A DNA stretch of 64,000 nucleotides from Actinopolyspora alba (GTDB lineage: Bacteria; Actinomycetota; Actinomycetes; Mycobacteriales; Pseudonocardiaceae), in NCBI RefSeq assembly GCF_900112765.1, contig NZ_FOMZ01000014.1, positions 1 to 64,000 of the forward strand, given 5' to 3'. A model generated the notes under the pieces. The model saw nothing but the letters and a program-made list of their open reading frames with translations, made no database searches and was not told the DNA's origin. The position numbers and the translations under genes are program-made. Numbering within the stretch: the first letter of the stretch is position 1; each line of letters opens with the position of its first letter. Positions 51,878 to 60,648 of this stretch are shown here, piece after piece.

Positions 51878-52282
51878 GTGCGGACCCAACGGCAAGTGGT
51901 GGATTACGCGTTGCGGCGTCGGTCGCTGCTCGCGCGACTCCATGCTGGCCGGGTGGGCGTACAGGAGGTCTGCGACGCGGGACCGTACCTGCTGCAGGCA
52001 GCCAAGTTCCACGGTGAGCCCAGTGACGTGATCTGTCCGGTGTGCCGCAAGGAACGCGTGACCTACGTCTCCTGGGTCTTCGGCGAACAGCTCAAACAGG
52101 CCGACAATTCGGCCCGGAGCAACGCGGAACTGGCACGTATGGCCACCATGTTCGAAGAGTTCAATGTGTTCGTCGTCGAGGTTTGCCGTACATGTAACTG
52201 GAACCACCTGGTGCAGTCATACGTCCTCGGAACCGGGGGCCACCACGGCCGCGGTCGGGGACGCAGGACCGTGGCCGAGTGA
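51878..52282 (+). CDS. DUF5318 zinc-ribbon-like protein
   Basis: A 134-residue protein with two CxxC pairs (C53/C56 in VICPVCRK and C103/C106 in EVCRTCNW), likely one structural zinc site. It matches the actinobacterial DUF5318 gene that precedes ponA (Rv0049). Its function is unknown. A TACGCT box ends 6 bases before GTG 51878, suggesting a leaderless mRNA. The C-terminus is a Gly/Arg/His tail. Confidence 0.82.
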   Translation: MRTQRQVVDYALRRRSLLARLHAGRVGVQEVCDAGPYLLQAAKFHGEPSDVICPVCRKERVTYVSWVFGEQLKQADNSARSNAELARMATMFEEFNVFVVEVCRTCNWNHLVQSYVLGTGGHHGRGRGRRTVAE

Positions 52283-52377
52283 GCAAGTAGCCTCATCGGT
52301 CACGGCCGGTGGCACCCGCCGACGTGAACGCATCGCACGGCGTCCGTGTTGACGCCTGTCCCGGAGGACGACTTCTC

Positions 52378-55300
52378 GTGAGTGACGAGCGTGACGACCG
52401 GTCCGAAGACGGCCGCCGCCACAGGCAGCCGGCTGCCGAGGACCGGGAGCCGGAGCGCGGACGGCAACCCGGCCGACCGCCCCATACGGATCAGCAGGGG
52501 GAGCAGGCCGGGCAGCACAACGAGCCCCCGCGGGAGAACCAGCCCCCACCGTCACCCGAGCGGGGCGGGGGACAGCCGCCACCACAGGCACCGCCACCAC
52601 CACAGGCACCACAGCCGTCCCGTGGACAACAACCACCGCAGCACCGCTGGCCGGGTGGTCAGCAGAGCGGCCAGCCATCCGCTCCGCAGGGAGGCCCACC
52701 GCCACCGGCACCGCAGCGGCCCGGACAACAGGGTCCCGACGGGGGGTACTTACCGCCCGGGCCCGCCTCCGAACAACCACCACCTCCGCCGCAGAGCGGA
52801 CCACCACAAGGACAGGCGCCACCACAGGGACAGGGGCAGCCGCATGCCGGGGGTCCGCCGCAGGGCGGACCCGGCCAACGACCACCGCAGGGTGGCCAGG
52901 AGTGGCCCGGCGAGGACGCCACCGCGCAGTGGCCCGGCGCACAGCAGCGGCCGGGTGGGCAGCAACCACCGCCCCCGCCGCCACCCGGTGGTCAACAACG
53001 GCCGGCAGCCGACCCGGACGCGACCGTGCAACATCCGGCCGTGGACGGCTCGGGAACCCCCCGGGACGCATCCGGCAGACCGCCCTCCGGCGCACCCGCT
53101 CCCCCACCGGGCAATCCCGGCGGACGCGGCGCGCAGGGCAACCCCGCCGGTCCCCAGCAAGGCGGCGGTCCCCAGCAGGGCGGCGGTCCGGACGAGGTAC
53201 CGACGAGGAAGACCACACCGCCCGGAGTTCCGCAGGGCCCACCCCCGGGACACGCCGGCCCCGGACAGCACCCGAACGATCCGGGTGAGGCACCGACGCA
53301 GCACATAGCTTCCGTGAGCGGGCCGAACGCGGCTCCCGGCGGTGGCGACGAACCGACGCGGGAGCACCGGCCCACCGGCGGGAAGGCCGCGGGTGCCGCA
53401 GGGGCGGCTGGTGCGGCTGCCGGGGGCGTGGCAGGCGCCGCCGCCGGCGCGGCGGCTTCCTCCGGTTCCGGTGGCCCCGAGGGAACCACCGGTGACTCCC
53501 GGGACACGTCGAGCCCCCGCGGGGAATCCGACGCGACGGCTTCGGCCCGGTCCGAATCGCCCGACAACTCCGCCGAGTTCGGCGTGACCCGTGCCGACCA
53601 GTCCTCGGCACCGGGCAGCGAACCGGGACTGATCACGCACCGCGCCTCGCAGGGCGGCTACAGCTACTACTCGGACTCGGATCCCTACCCCGACGACTAC
53701 GACGACTTCGAGGACGACTTCAACGAGGGGTTCGACGACGAACTCGACTATCCCGACGATCCGGATGACGACGACATGACGGCCCTCGCCCGCAAGAAAC
53801 GCGGCAGGCGCAGGATCTGGCGCGGTCTGCGGCGTACCTGTTACGTCGCGGCGGCGCTGGGGATCCTGGTGCCCGGCGCGATATTCGCCTGGTGCTACTT
53901 CACCTTCGAGGTCACCCCACCGTCGAAGGTCGCCAAGAACTACAGCACCAGCATGGTGGTCAAGTACTCCGACGGCAGCGTGCTGAACAAGTTCTCGTCG
54001 GCGGAGGTGGATGAGCGCGTGCTCATCGACGACCTCAGCGAGGTCTCGGCGGACATGCGGCACGCCACCATGGCGGCCGAGGACGCGGACTTCTACAGCA
54101 ACCCGGGATTCTCGGTGACCGGCATCGGCCGCGCCGTCTACAACCAACTCTCCGGCGGGCAGGGCGGCGGCTCGACCATGACTCAGCAGTACATCAAGCT
54201 GAGCACGGGCAAGGACGACCACAGCATCACCCGGAAGTTCACCGAGATCGTGCGGGCGTTCAAGCTGACCAACCAGTACGACAAGAAAACGATCTTCAAG
54301 GCCTACCTCAACACCGCCTACTACGGCCGGGACGCCTACGGCATCGACAACGCGGCCGAGGCCTACTTCGGCAAGGCCCCGAGCGAGCTCAACGCCTCCG
54401 AGTCGGCCGTGCTGGCCGGGATGGTGCAGCTACCCAGAGGCAACGATCCCCAGGTGGACGCCAAGCGGGCCAAGGATCGCTGGGAGTACGTCACCCTCCA
54501 GATGAAGCAGAACGGTTGGGTCAGCCAGCAGGAGTACCAGAACCTGCAGATGCCGCAGACCCGGGAGATGTTCGCGTGGAAGAAGAAAACCACCACCGCG
54601 CAGATCCACATCCAGCGGCGCATCGTCGAGGAGCTGGAGGAACACGGCTACACCAAGGACGAGCTGACCAGCCAGGGCCTGCAGGTGGTCACCACACTGG
54701 ACAGCCAGGCCCAGCAGGCCGCACGGGACGCGGTGCGGCAGGTGATGGCCGACCAGCCCGACGAGATCAACCCGGCCCTGGCGGCCGTGGATCCCGAGAC
54801 CGGCGCGGTGCGGGCGTACTCCCCGGGCAACAAGGGCTACGACTGGGTCAAGGAACGCCAACCCGTCGGCTCCTCGTTCAAACCGTTCGTCACCGCGACC
54901 GGACTGAAGCAGGGGAAGGGCATCGGGGAGACCTACGACGGGTCGGACGACCAGACCATCGCCGGCACCGAGTTCGGCAACGCGGCCGGGGTCACCTGCG
55001 GCAGCGATCCGGAGCGCTGCGGCGTACGCGAGGCCACGGAGAAGTCGGTCAACACCGCGTTCCTGAACATGGCCAACGAGTTCGGTCCGCGGAGCGTGGC
55101 CGAGACGGCCTACGAGGCGGGTATCCCGCGCGAGAAGGTCAACAAGAACGGCGAGACCGTGCCGGTGCTCGCCAATTCCGAGGGAGACACGAACCTCAAC
55201 ATCGCACTGGGTGCCTACCCGGTGAGCACGGTCAGCCTGGCCAACGGCTACGGCGGGCTGGCGGACGGGGAGCGGGCCGAGCCGTTCCTGGTCGATAAGG

Positions 55301-56016
55301 TCGTGAACAACGACGGGGATGTCAAGGAGGACTTCTCCCCCAAGACCGAGACCGCCTTCGGGGACAGCTCCACCCGCAGCGCCAACATCGCCGCCAACGT
55401 GACCGAGAGCATGCGGGACGTGGCCGAGGGGTACGGGCTCGACCTGAACGGCGACCGGCCGGTGGCCTCCAAGAGCGGTACCCACCAGCTCGGCGAGATC
55501 GGGGGGCACAACGCCACCGCCTCGTACGTGGGCTACACCCCGCAGATCTCCACGGCGGTGGTGCTCAACAAGAACACCACCTCGCGGCAACCGCTGACCG
55601 ACGCGTCGGGTGGGGACATCTACGGCGCCGACCAACCCGGCGCTATCTGGCAGAAGTTCATGAACTCCTACCTGGAGGGCAAGGAGGTCGAGGAGTTCCA
55701 GGAGCCGGATCCGATCGGCCAGTTCACCGTGCCCCCGCCGCCGAGCTCGGATCCCCCGGAGGAAGAGAAGAACGAGTCGGAGACTCCCCCGAGCGATGAA
55801 TCGCCGTCCGACGAAATGCCGTCCGACGAAACCGACCCCAGCGACTTCCCACCGTCGGGAGGAGCTGGGGAGAGCTCGGACCAGAACGACGAGTGTCAGG
55901 AAAACCCCTGGTTCTCGGAGTGCGACGACGAAGGTGACCCGACGGAGCCGAGCAGTTCCGAGGAGGATCAGCCGAACCAGCAGGACAACGGGAACAGCGC
56001 CCGCGGTCCCGACTGA
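52378..56016 (+). CDS. ponA: Bifunctional penicillin-binding protein PonA (class A PBP)
   Basis: A 1212-residue peptidoglycan synthase. About 480 residues of Pro/Gln/Gly-rich then acidic disordered cytoplasmic sequence precede a membrane helix (about 490-512), the GT51 transglycosylase (AAEDADFYSN with catalytic Glu near 568; GGSTMTQQYIKL), and the transpeptidase with SSFK (S832, K835), KSVNTAF, and KSGT (1032). The C-terminal tail is acidic and Pro-rich. GTG 52378 follows GGAGGA. Synteny is Rv0050. The N-terminal region is much longer than usual. Confidence 0.93.
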   Translation: MSDERDDRSEDGRRHRQPAAEDREPERGRQPGRPPHTDQQGEQAGQHNEPPRENQPPPSPERGGGQPPPQAPPPPQAPQPSRGQQPPQHRWPGGQQSGQPSAPQGGPPPPAPQRPGQQGPDGGYLPPGPASEQPPPPPQSGPPQGQAPPQGQGQPHAGGPPQGGPGQRPPQGGQEWPGEDATAQWPGAQQRPGGQQPPPPPPPGGQQRPAADPDATVQHPAVDGSGTPRDASGRPPSGAPAPPPGNPGGRGAQGNPAGPQQGGGPQQGGGPDEVPTRKTTPPGVPQGPPPGHAGPGQHPNDPGEAPTQHIASVSGPNAAPGGGDEPTREHRPTGGKAAGAAGAAGAAAGGVAGAAAGAAASSGSGGPEGTTGDSRDTSSPRGESDATASARSESPDNSAEFGVTRADQSSAPGSEPGLITHRASQGGYSYYSDSDPYPDDYDDFEDDFNEGFDDELDYPDDPDDDDMTALARKKRGRRRIWRGLRRTCYVAAALGILVPGAIFAWCYFTFEVTPPSKVAKNYSTSMVVKYSDGSVLNKFSSAEVDERVLIDDLSEVSADMRHATMAAEDADFYSNPGFSVTGIGRAVYNQLSGGQGGGSTMTQQYIKLSTGKDDHSITRKFTEIVRAFKLTNQYDKKTIFKAYLNTAYYGRDAYGIDNAAEAYFGKAPSELNASESAVLAGMVQLPRGNDPQVDAKRAKDRWEYVTLQMKQNGWVSQQEYQNLQMPQTREMFAWKKKTTTAQIHIQRRIVEELEEHGYTKDELTSQGLQVVTTLDSQAQQAARDAVRQVMADQPDEINPALAAVDPETGAVRAYSPGNKGYDWVKERQPVGSSFKPFVTATGLKQGKGIGETYDGSDDQTIAGTEFGNAAGVTCGSDPERCGVREATEKSVNTAFLNMANEFGPRSVAETAYEAGIPREKVNKNGETVPVLANSEGDTNLNIALGAYPVSTVSLANGYGGLADGERAEPFLVDKVVNNDGDVKEDFSPKTETAFGDSSTRSANIAANVTESMRDVAEGYGLDLNGDRPVASKSGTHQLGEIGGHNATASYVGYTPQISTAVVLNKNTTSRQPLTDASGGDIYGADQPGAIWQKFMNSYLEGKEVEEFQEPDPIGQFTVPPPPSSDPPEEEKNESETPPSDESPSDEMPSDETDPSDFPPSGGAGESSDQNDECQENPWFSECDDEGDPTEPSSSEEDQPNQQDNGNSARGPD

Positions 56017-56118
56017 CCGGCTGAGCGCCTGACGCGGCGCCCTGTGACTCCGTGGTTCCCGCGAGCTCGTGGGGTTGGGCCACACGGCAGGTCGAGGGCA
56101 CCGATGCCTCGAATCCAG

Positions 56119-56159
56119 CGAAGAGTGCGGCCGGTTCGGCGAACCGGCCGCACTCTTCG
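56119..56159 (+). terminator. Strong hairpin after ponA
   Basis: A 19-bp perfect inverted repeat (56119-56137 with 56141-56159) with a 3-base GGC loop, by far the longest stem in the window. It ends 18 bases before the next start, so it must separate or attenuate the two transcripts. Confidence 0.85.
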
Positions 56160-56177
56160 TAGTCAGGGCTCCGTAAC

Positions 56178-57872
56178 ATGCGGACCGTGTCCGAGCCGGA
56201 GCAGCCCGAACGAGCGGGAAACGAGCGGGACCTCGCCGAAGGGGTCGGCGAAGAACGCCACGGCGCTCCGGAGTCGGCCGAAGCCGAACCGCTCACCGCC
56301 GTCACCGAACGAGCTGCGCGGGTGGACAGCGCCTCGCTCGGCGAAACCCAGCGAGTAGCTCCCACCTGGACGGAGCCGCTGGCGATCAGGCTGAGCGGCC
56401 TGTTCGGCGGGCGACTCGGCTCTCATGCCCAGGTGGGCAGGCAGTGGTTCTGGACCCCGCTGCGGGTGATCCTGCTGCTGGCGGTACTGCTGCTGGCGGC
56501 GAGCTGGCTCCTCAAGGCACCCTGCGCGCAGACCTACGAAACCACCGACGGCCCCCGGCTGGACTGGCGCGACCACCGGCAGTACGTCGCGTTGTGCTAC
56601 ACCGACCTCATCCCGCGCTACGGAGCCGGGGACCTGGCGCCGGACGGGGCGTTCCCCTACCGGACGTCCTGGGTGGACGATCCGGGCACTCCCCGCGAGC
56701 AGGTCCGCTACATGGAGTATCCGGTGCTCACGGGGCTGTTCCAGTGGGCCAACGCGGAACTGACCGACGGCTGGATGACGCTGGCATCCCACGGAGTGCT
56801 GCCGGCCACGGCGCAGGGTGCGGTCTACTTCGAGATCAGCGCGTTCTGGCTGGCCACGGCCTGGCTGGTGACCGTCTGGGCGCTGTACCGGTTGTGTAGA
56901 TTCCGGGCGTGGGACGCGGCGCTGGCCGCCACCGCCCCGCTGGTGTTCGTGCACGCCTTCACCAACTTCGACGCGCTGGCGACCGCGCTGGCCACCACCG
57001 GACTGCTCGCCTGGGCCCGCGAGCGCGTGACGCTCGCCGGGGTGCTGCTGGGGCTGGGCGCGGCGACCAAGCTCTATCCGCTGCTGTTCATCGGCCCGAT
57101 CCTGGTGCTGTGCCTGCGTTCCGGGCGCATCCGCGAGGGGCTGCGCGCCCTGCTGGCCATGCTGGGCGCGTGGCTGGCGGTGAACCTGCCGATCATGATC
57201 ATGTTCCCGCGCGGCTGGTGGGAGTTCTTCCGGCTCAACAGCGCCCGACCGGCGGATCCGGACTCGTTGTACAACGTGGTCATGTACTTCGGCGACTGGG
57301 CGGGTTTCGACGGTCCGCTGGGGCCGAACGAGACTCCCTCGGTGCTGAACGCGGTGAGTCTCGTGCTGTTGCTGCTGGGATGCGCGGCGATCGGAGCGCT
57401 GGCGCTGTCCGCACCGGTGCGGCCACGGCTGGCGCAGTTGTGCTTCCTGGTGGTGGCGGTGTTCCTGCTGACCAACAAGGTGTGGAGTCCGCAGTACTCG
57501 TTGTGGCTGGTGCCGCTGGCCGTGCTCGCCATCCCGCGCTGGCGACTGCTGGTGACGTGGATGCTGATCGACGCGGCGGTCTGGGCACCGCGGATGTACT
57601 ACTTCCTCGGCACCTCCAACGATGGGCTGCCCGAGGGCTGGTTCCTGGGCGCGGTCGTGATCCGCGACGCGGTGGTGGTGCTGATCTGCGTGCTGATCGT
57701 GCGGGAGATCCTGCGTCCGGAACTGGACAAGGTACGCCGTGTTCCCGGTTCCGATCCGCACGGCGGGTTCCTGGACGACGCCCCCGACCGGTTCGTGCTG
57801 CCTATTCGGCGAAGGTGGGCCGGGGCTCCCGATCGGCGGCAGCCCGTGGCGGCGAACTTCCGGGAAACCTGA
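56178..57872 (+). CDS. GT87-like membrane mannosyltransferase (DUF2029)
   Basis: A 564-residue protein with a ~85-residue cytoplasmic N-terminus and about ten membrane helices. PYRTSWVDDPG and YMEYPVLTGLFQW lie in the first outer loop and GAATKLYPLLFIGPIL is the family signature of polyprenol-phosphate-mannose-dependent GT87 enzymes. It probably adds mannose to a cell-envelope lipid or glycan (Rv0051 by synteny). ATG 56178 or GTG 56187 may start it. Its 3' end overlaps the convergent paralogue by 71 bases. Confidence 0.84.
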   Translation: MRTVSEPEQPERAGNERDLAEGVGEERHGAPESAEAEPLTAVTERAARVDSASLGETQRVAPTWTEPLAIRLSGLFGGRLGSHAQVGRQWFWTPLRVILLLAVLLLAASWLLKAPCAQTYETTDGPRLDWRDHRQYVALCYTDLIPRYGAGDLAPDGAFPYRTSWVDDPGTPREQVRYMEYPVLTGLFQWANAELTDGWMTLASHGVLPATAQGAVYFEISAFWLATAWLVTVWALYRLCRFRAWDAALAATAPLVFVHAFTNFDALATALATTGLLAWARERVTLAGVLLGLGAATKLYPLLFIGPILVLCLRSGRIREGLRALLAMLGAWLAVNLPIMIMFPRGWWEFFRLNSARPADPDSLYNVVMYFGDWAGFDGPLGPNETPSVLNAVSLVLLLLGCAAIGALALSAPVRPRLAQLCFLVVAVFLLTNKVWSPQYSLWLVPLAVLAIPRWRLLVTWMLIDAAVWAPRMYYFLGTSNDGLPEGWFLGAVVIRDAVVVLICVLIVREILRPELDKVRRVPGSDPHGGFLDDAPDRFVLPIRRRWAGAPDRRQPVAANFRET

Positions 57873-59226
57873 AGCCGGAAGCCCCGAGAAACGCGGCGAA
57901 CAACCCGACCAGCAGCGCCGCGCGCCCCCACACTCCGATCATCACCGCCTGCGCGGCGAACGACTCGTAGACGGCGAAGGGTTGGTCGGTGTTGATCAGA
58001 TACATCCAGCGGAAGAACCCGATCCCCATGGCGGCGTCGGCCAGCAGGTAGGCGATCACCCAACCGGTGCGCACCGGCACGAGCACGAGGAACGGCAGCA
58101 ACCAGAGCGCGAACTGCGGGGAGTGCACCTTGTGCAGCAGCAGGAAGCCGCACAGCATCGCGGCCGATACCGCCACCCACGGGAAGGCCCCGCCACGGGA
58201 CCAGTGGCGCATACCCAGTGCGCAGGCCAGCGCGAACGACGTGAGAACCAGTACCGGGGAAAGCACCCCCACCAGGGCCTCGAACCGGTCCTCCGCCACC
58301 AGCGGTCGCAGGCCCCAGTACCAGACCGAGTTGGTGGTCAGGTCCACCGAGCGCCGCAGCTGGAACCGGAACGAGGCCGCCCACCCCTCGAAACCGATCA
58401 TCGCGAACGGCAGGTTGACCAGCGCGAAAGTTCCCAGTGCGGTGCCGAGCACCCCGAACGCGCCACCGATGTCGAACCGGCCGCGGTTCACCCCGGAATC
58501 ACGGGCGTCGGCCGCACCCCGGCCATAGGCGGAATCACGGGCACCGGCAGCGCCGCCGGTGAGCACGTACAGCGCCAGCGGCAGCGCGAACATCGCGGGA
58601 TAGAGCTTGCAGGCGGCGCCGATCCCCAGCAGCACGGCCGCCAGCAGGGCCGGTCGTCGCAGCCCGGTGGCCCGGTAACGATGGACCGCGTAGATCGCCC
58701 CCACCGAGCAGACCACGGCGGCCAGGTCCCAGTTGTGGAAGGAGTAGAGCACCAACGGCGGGCCGAGCGCCCACCACAGCGCCCGCCAGCGACTCAGCCG
58801 TCCCAGCCACCAGGCGGTGAGCAGCCCGAACGGGGCGAGCAGCAGCGCGGAGGCGGCCAGGAACCCCGCGTCGGTCCGAACGAACAGCGACCCCAGCCAG
58901 ACCAGCACCCCGATCAGCACCGGGTACTCGACGACGCTGCCGTACAGCTCCCCCTCGTCGGTGATCCCGCCGGTGGCGTAGGGGAAACCCATCTCGTCGA
59001 GCTCGCGCGCGTTCCACAGGTACTGCAGGTCCGAGTAGCAGACGTAGCGGGAGCTGCGTGCCGAGACGTCGGAGCGCGAGACGCCGGACTCGTCGAACTC
59101 GGGACCGGTGCAGCGGGCCTTGTTGGCGTACCCCAACAGCATGGTCATTCCGGTCAGCACGCACAGTGCTGCCAGGGCCAGGGCGGAGAGTCCGGTAGTT
59201 CGCCGTCTCACCGATCGGTCACGCAC
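57802..59226 (-). CDS. GT87-like membrane mannosyltransferase (DUF2029), paralogue
   Basis: A 474-residue protein with about ten membrane helices and the same features as its convergent neighbour: a loop with FPYATGGITDEGE and VVEYPVLIGVLVWLG, then GIGAACKLYPAMFALPLALY. It starts with GTG 59226. The two genes are probably old duplicates that now meet tail to tail; the last 23 codons are antisense to the other gene. A role in mannosylated envelope glycan synthesis is inferred from the family. Confidence 0.83.
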   Translation of the reverse strand: MRDRSVRRRTTGLSALALAALCVLTGMTMLLGYANKARCTGPEFDESGVSRSDVSARSSRYVCYSDLQYLWNARELDEMGFPYATGGITDEGELYGSVVEYPVLIGVLVWLGSLFVRTDAGFLAASALLLAPFGLLTAWWLGRLSRWRALWWALGPPLVLYSFHNWDLAAVVCSVGAIYAVHRYRATGLRRPALLAAVLLGIGAACKLYPAMFALPLALYVLTGGAAGARDSAYGRGAADARDSGVNRGRFDIGGAFGVLGTALGTFALVNLPFAMIGFEGWAASFRFQLRRSVDLTTNSVWYWGLRPLVAEDRFEALVGVLSPVLVLTSFALACALGMRHWSRGGAFPWVAVSAAMLCGFLLLHKVHSPQFALWLLPFLVLVPVRTGWVIAYLLADAAMGIGFFRWMYLINTDQPFAVYESFAAQAVMIGVWGRAALLVGLFAAFLGASGFRFPGSSPPRAAADREPRPTFAE

Positions 59227-59291
59227 GCTCGCTCCCGGACAAGAATCGAGGTCCCGGTCCTCCGGCTGGGGAGACTCGGCCCGACCGGAGT

Positions 59292-59309
59292 CAATTTCTC
59301 GCGAAATCG
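59292..59309 (+). repeat. Dispersed palindrome between GT87 and nfo genes
   Basis: CAATTTCTCGCGAAATCG, one base different from the common core, flanked by GT on the left and CCGGGG on the right. It lies 25 bases after the nfo stop. Confidence 0.8.
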
Positions 59310-59334
59310 CCGGGGTCCCCGAGCCGGGGGGGAT

Positions 59335-60093
59335 TCAACCACGGAGGTAGGCGATGTCCTCGGCCTGCCCCTCGGGAGGGGTCTCCACGACGATCGGGGC
59401 CTCGGCGGTGGCGCAGACCTCGCGCAGCACTTCGGGGTCGATGGTGCCGGAGCCGACGTTGGCGTGCCGATCGCGCCAGGAACCGAACGGATCTCTCGAG
59501 TCGTTGAGATGCACCAGATCGAGGCGCCCGGTGATGGCGCGGACCCGCTCCACGATGCCGACGAGATCCTCACCGGCCGCGTACGCGTGGCAGGTGTCCA
59601 GGCAGAATCCCGCGCCGAACTCGCCGACCGCGTCCCAGAGCCGGGCGAGGTCGTCGAATCCGCGCGCCATGGCGTTGGCACCGCCGGCGGTGTTCTCGAT
59701 CAGCACCGGCACCTCGAAGCCGCCCTCGGCTGCCTGGCGCTCGAAGAGTTTGCGCCAGTTGGCCACCCCCTCGGCCGGATCGTCGTCCTTGGTGACGTGA
59801 CCGCCGTGCACCACCACTCCTTCGGCCCCGATCCGCGCCGCGGCCGCGGTCTGCGAGAGCACGGACTTGCGGGAGGGGATGCGGATGCGGTTGTTCGGCG
59901 AGGCGACGTTGATCACGTAGGGCGAGTGCACGAAAACCCGCAGCTCCGAGTCGCGGAGTTGTTCCTCCTGCGGATGCGGTTGCGGAGTCTTCCAACCCTG
60001 CGGATCGGACAGGAAGAACTGCACGACCTCGGCGCCGCGTTCGCTCGCGGCGGTCAGTGGATCGTCGTCACGAACATGGGCACCGATCTGCAT
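59335..60093 (-). CDS. nfo: Deoxyribonuclease IV (AP endonuclease, Nfo)
   Basis: A 252-residue TIM-barrel enzyme that cleaves DNA 5' of abasic sites. The zinc ligands of Nfo are visible: HSPYVIN, VVVHGGHV, LIENTAG, FCLDTCHAYAAG, VHLNDSRD, DRHANVG and VVETPP. Starts MQIGAHV at ATG 60093. It is transcribed away from the secreted-protein gene and ends near a dispersed palindrome. Its length is normal for the actinobacterial form. Confidence 0.92.
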   Translation of the reverse strand: MQIGAHVRDDDPLTAASERGAEVVQFFLSDPQGWKTPQPHPQEEQLRDSELRVFVHSPYVINVASPNNRIRIPSRKSVLSQTAAAARIGAEGVVVHGGHVTKDDDPAEGVANWRKLFERQAAEGGFEVPVLIENTAGGANAMARGFDDLARLWDAVGEFGAGFCLDTCHAYAAGEDLVGIVERVRAITGRLDLVHLNDSRDPFGSWRDRHANVGSGTIDPEVLREVCATAEAPIVVETPPEGQAEDIAYLRG

Positions 60094-60648
60094 GCCCCGA
60101 CCTTAGTAGGAGCACCTCGGGTCGGTTCGCGTGGCGGTGCGGGTTGCGGAACGTCTCGCACGGCTCTCGCCGCGGGTGCCCCGACATCGAGTAACTACTA
60201 CGCCACGTCGGGACCGTCCTCGCGAGAGCCGCACGCGAGAACCCGGGGTCGGTCCTGCTGCGTGGATGGTCGGAGTTCGCCCTGCGTCGAAGCGGCGCGG
60301 CGATTTCTCGAGAAATTGACGGAGCTGGAGCCACACCCCGTACCGGGGCGTCGATACTGCGGCGTCGATTTCTCGAGAAATTGACGCCGCACGGGAGAAC
60401 CCCCGGCGGCACCGACCACGTGAGTAGTGGGTCTCAAGCGGGAGAGTGATGGCTCGGGCTACGAAAGGGATCGGGGTGCCGCCTCCGGGAGCGCGCGGCG
60501 GAGGTGATTCGAAACGGTTTCACACTATGGCGTTACCGTGACCGTACTCACGCGTTAACCAGGGTGAGGGCTTCGATCTCCGCGAACCGCCCACCCACGA
60601 GACGACGGCGGGCGCCCGGAGAGCGCGCACGGAGTGAGGGGTACGTGT
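60094..60648. repeat. Divergent intergenic region with two palindrome copies of the TCGA type
   Basis: Two copies of core CGATTTCTCGAGAAATTG at 60301-60318 and 60366-60383. The second extends to GGCGTC/GACGCC (60361-60388), a 28-base dyad with a single G-T mismatch. No gene is supported in the rest of this 555-base region between nfo and the secreted-protein gene. Confidence 0.85.

Noticed and set aside
57739-60384. An 881-codon open frame antisense to the GT87 and nfo genes
   Set aside because: Low-complexity Arg/Gln/His-rich translation running across three unrelated features; a shadow frame.
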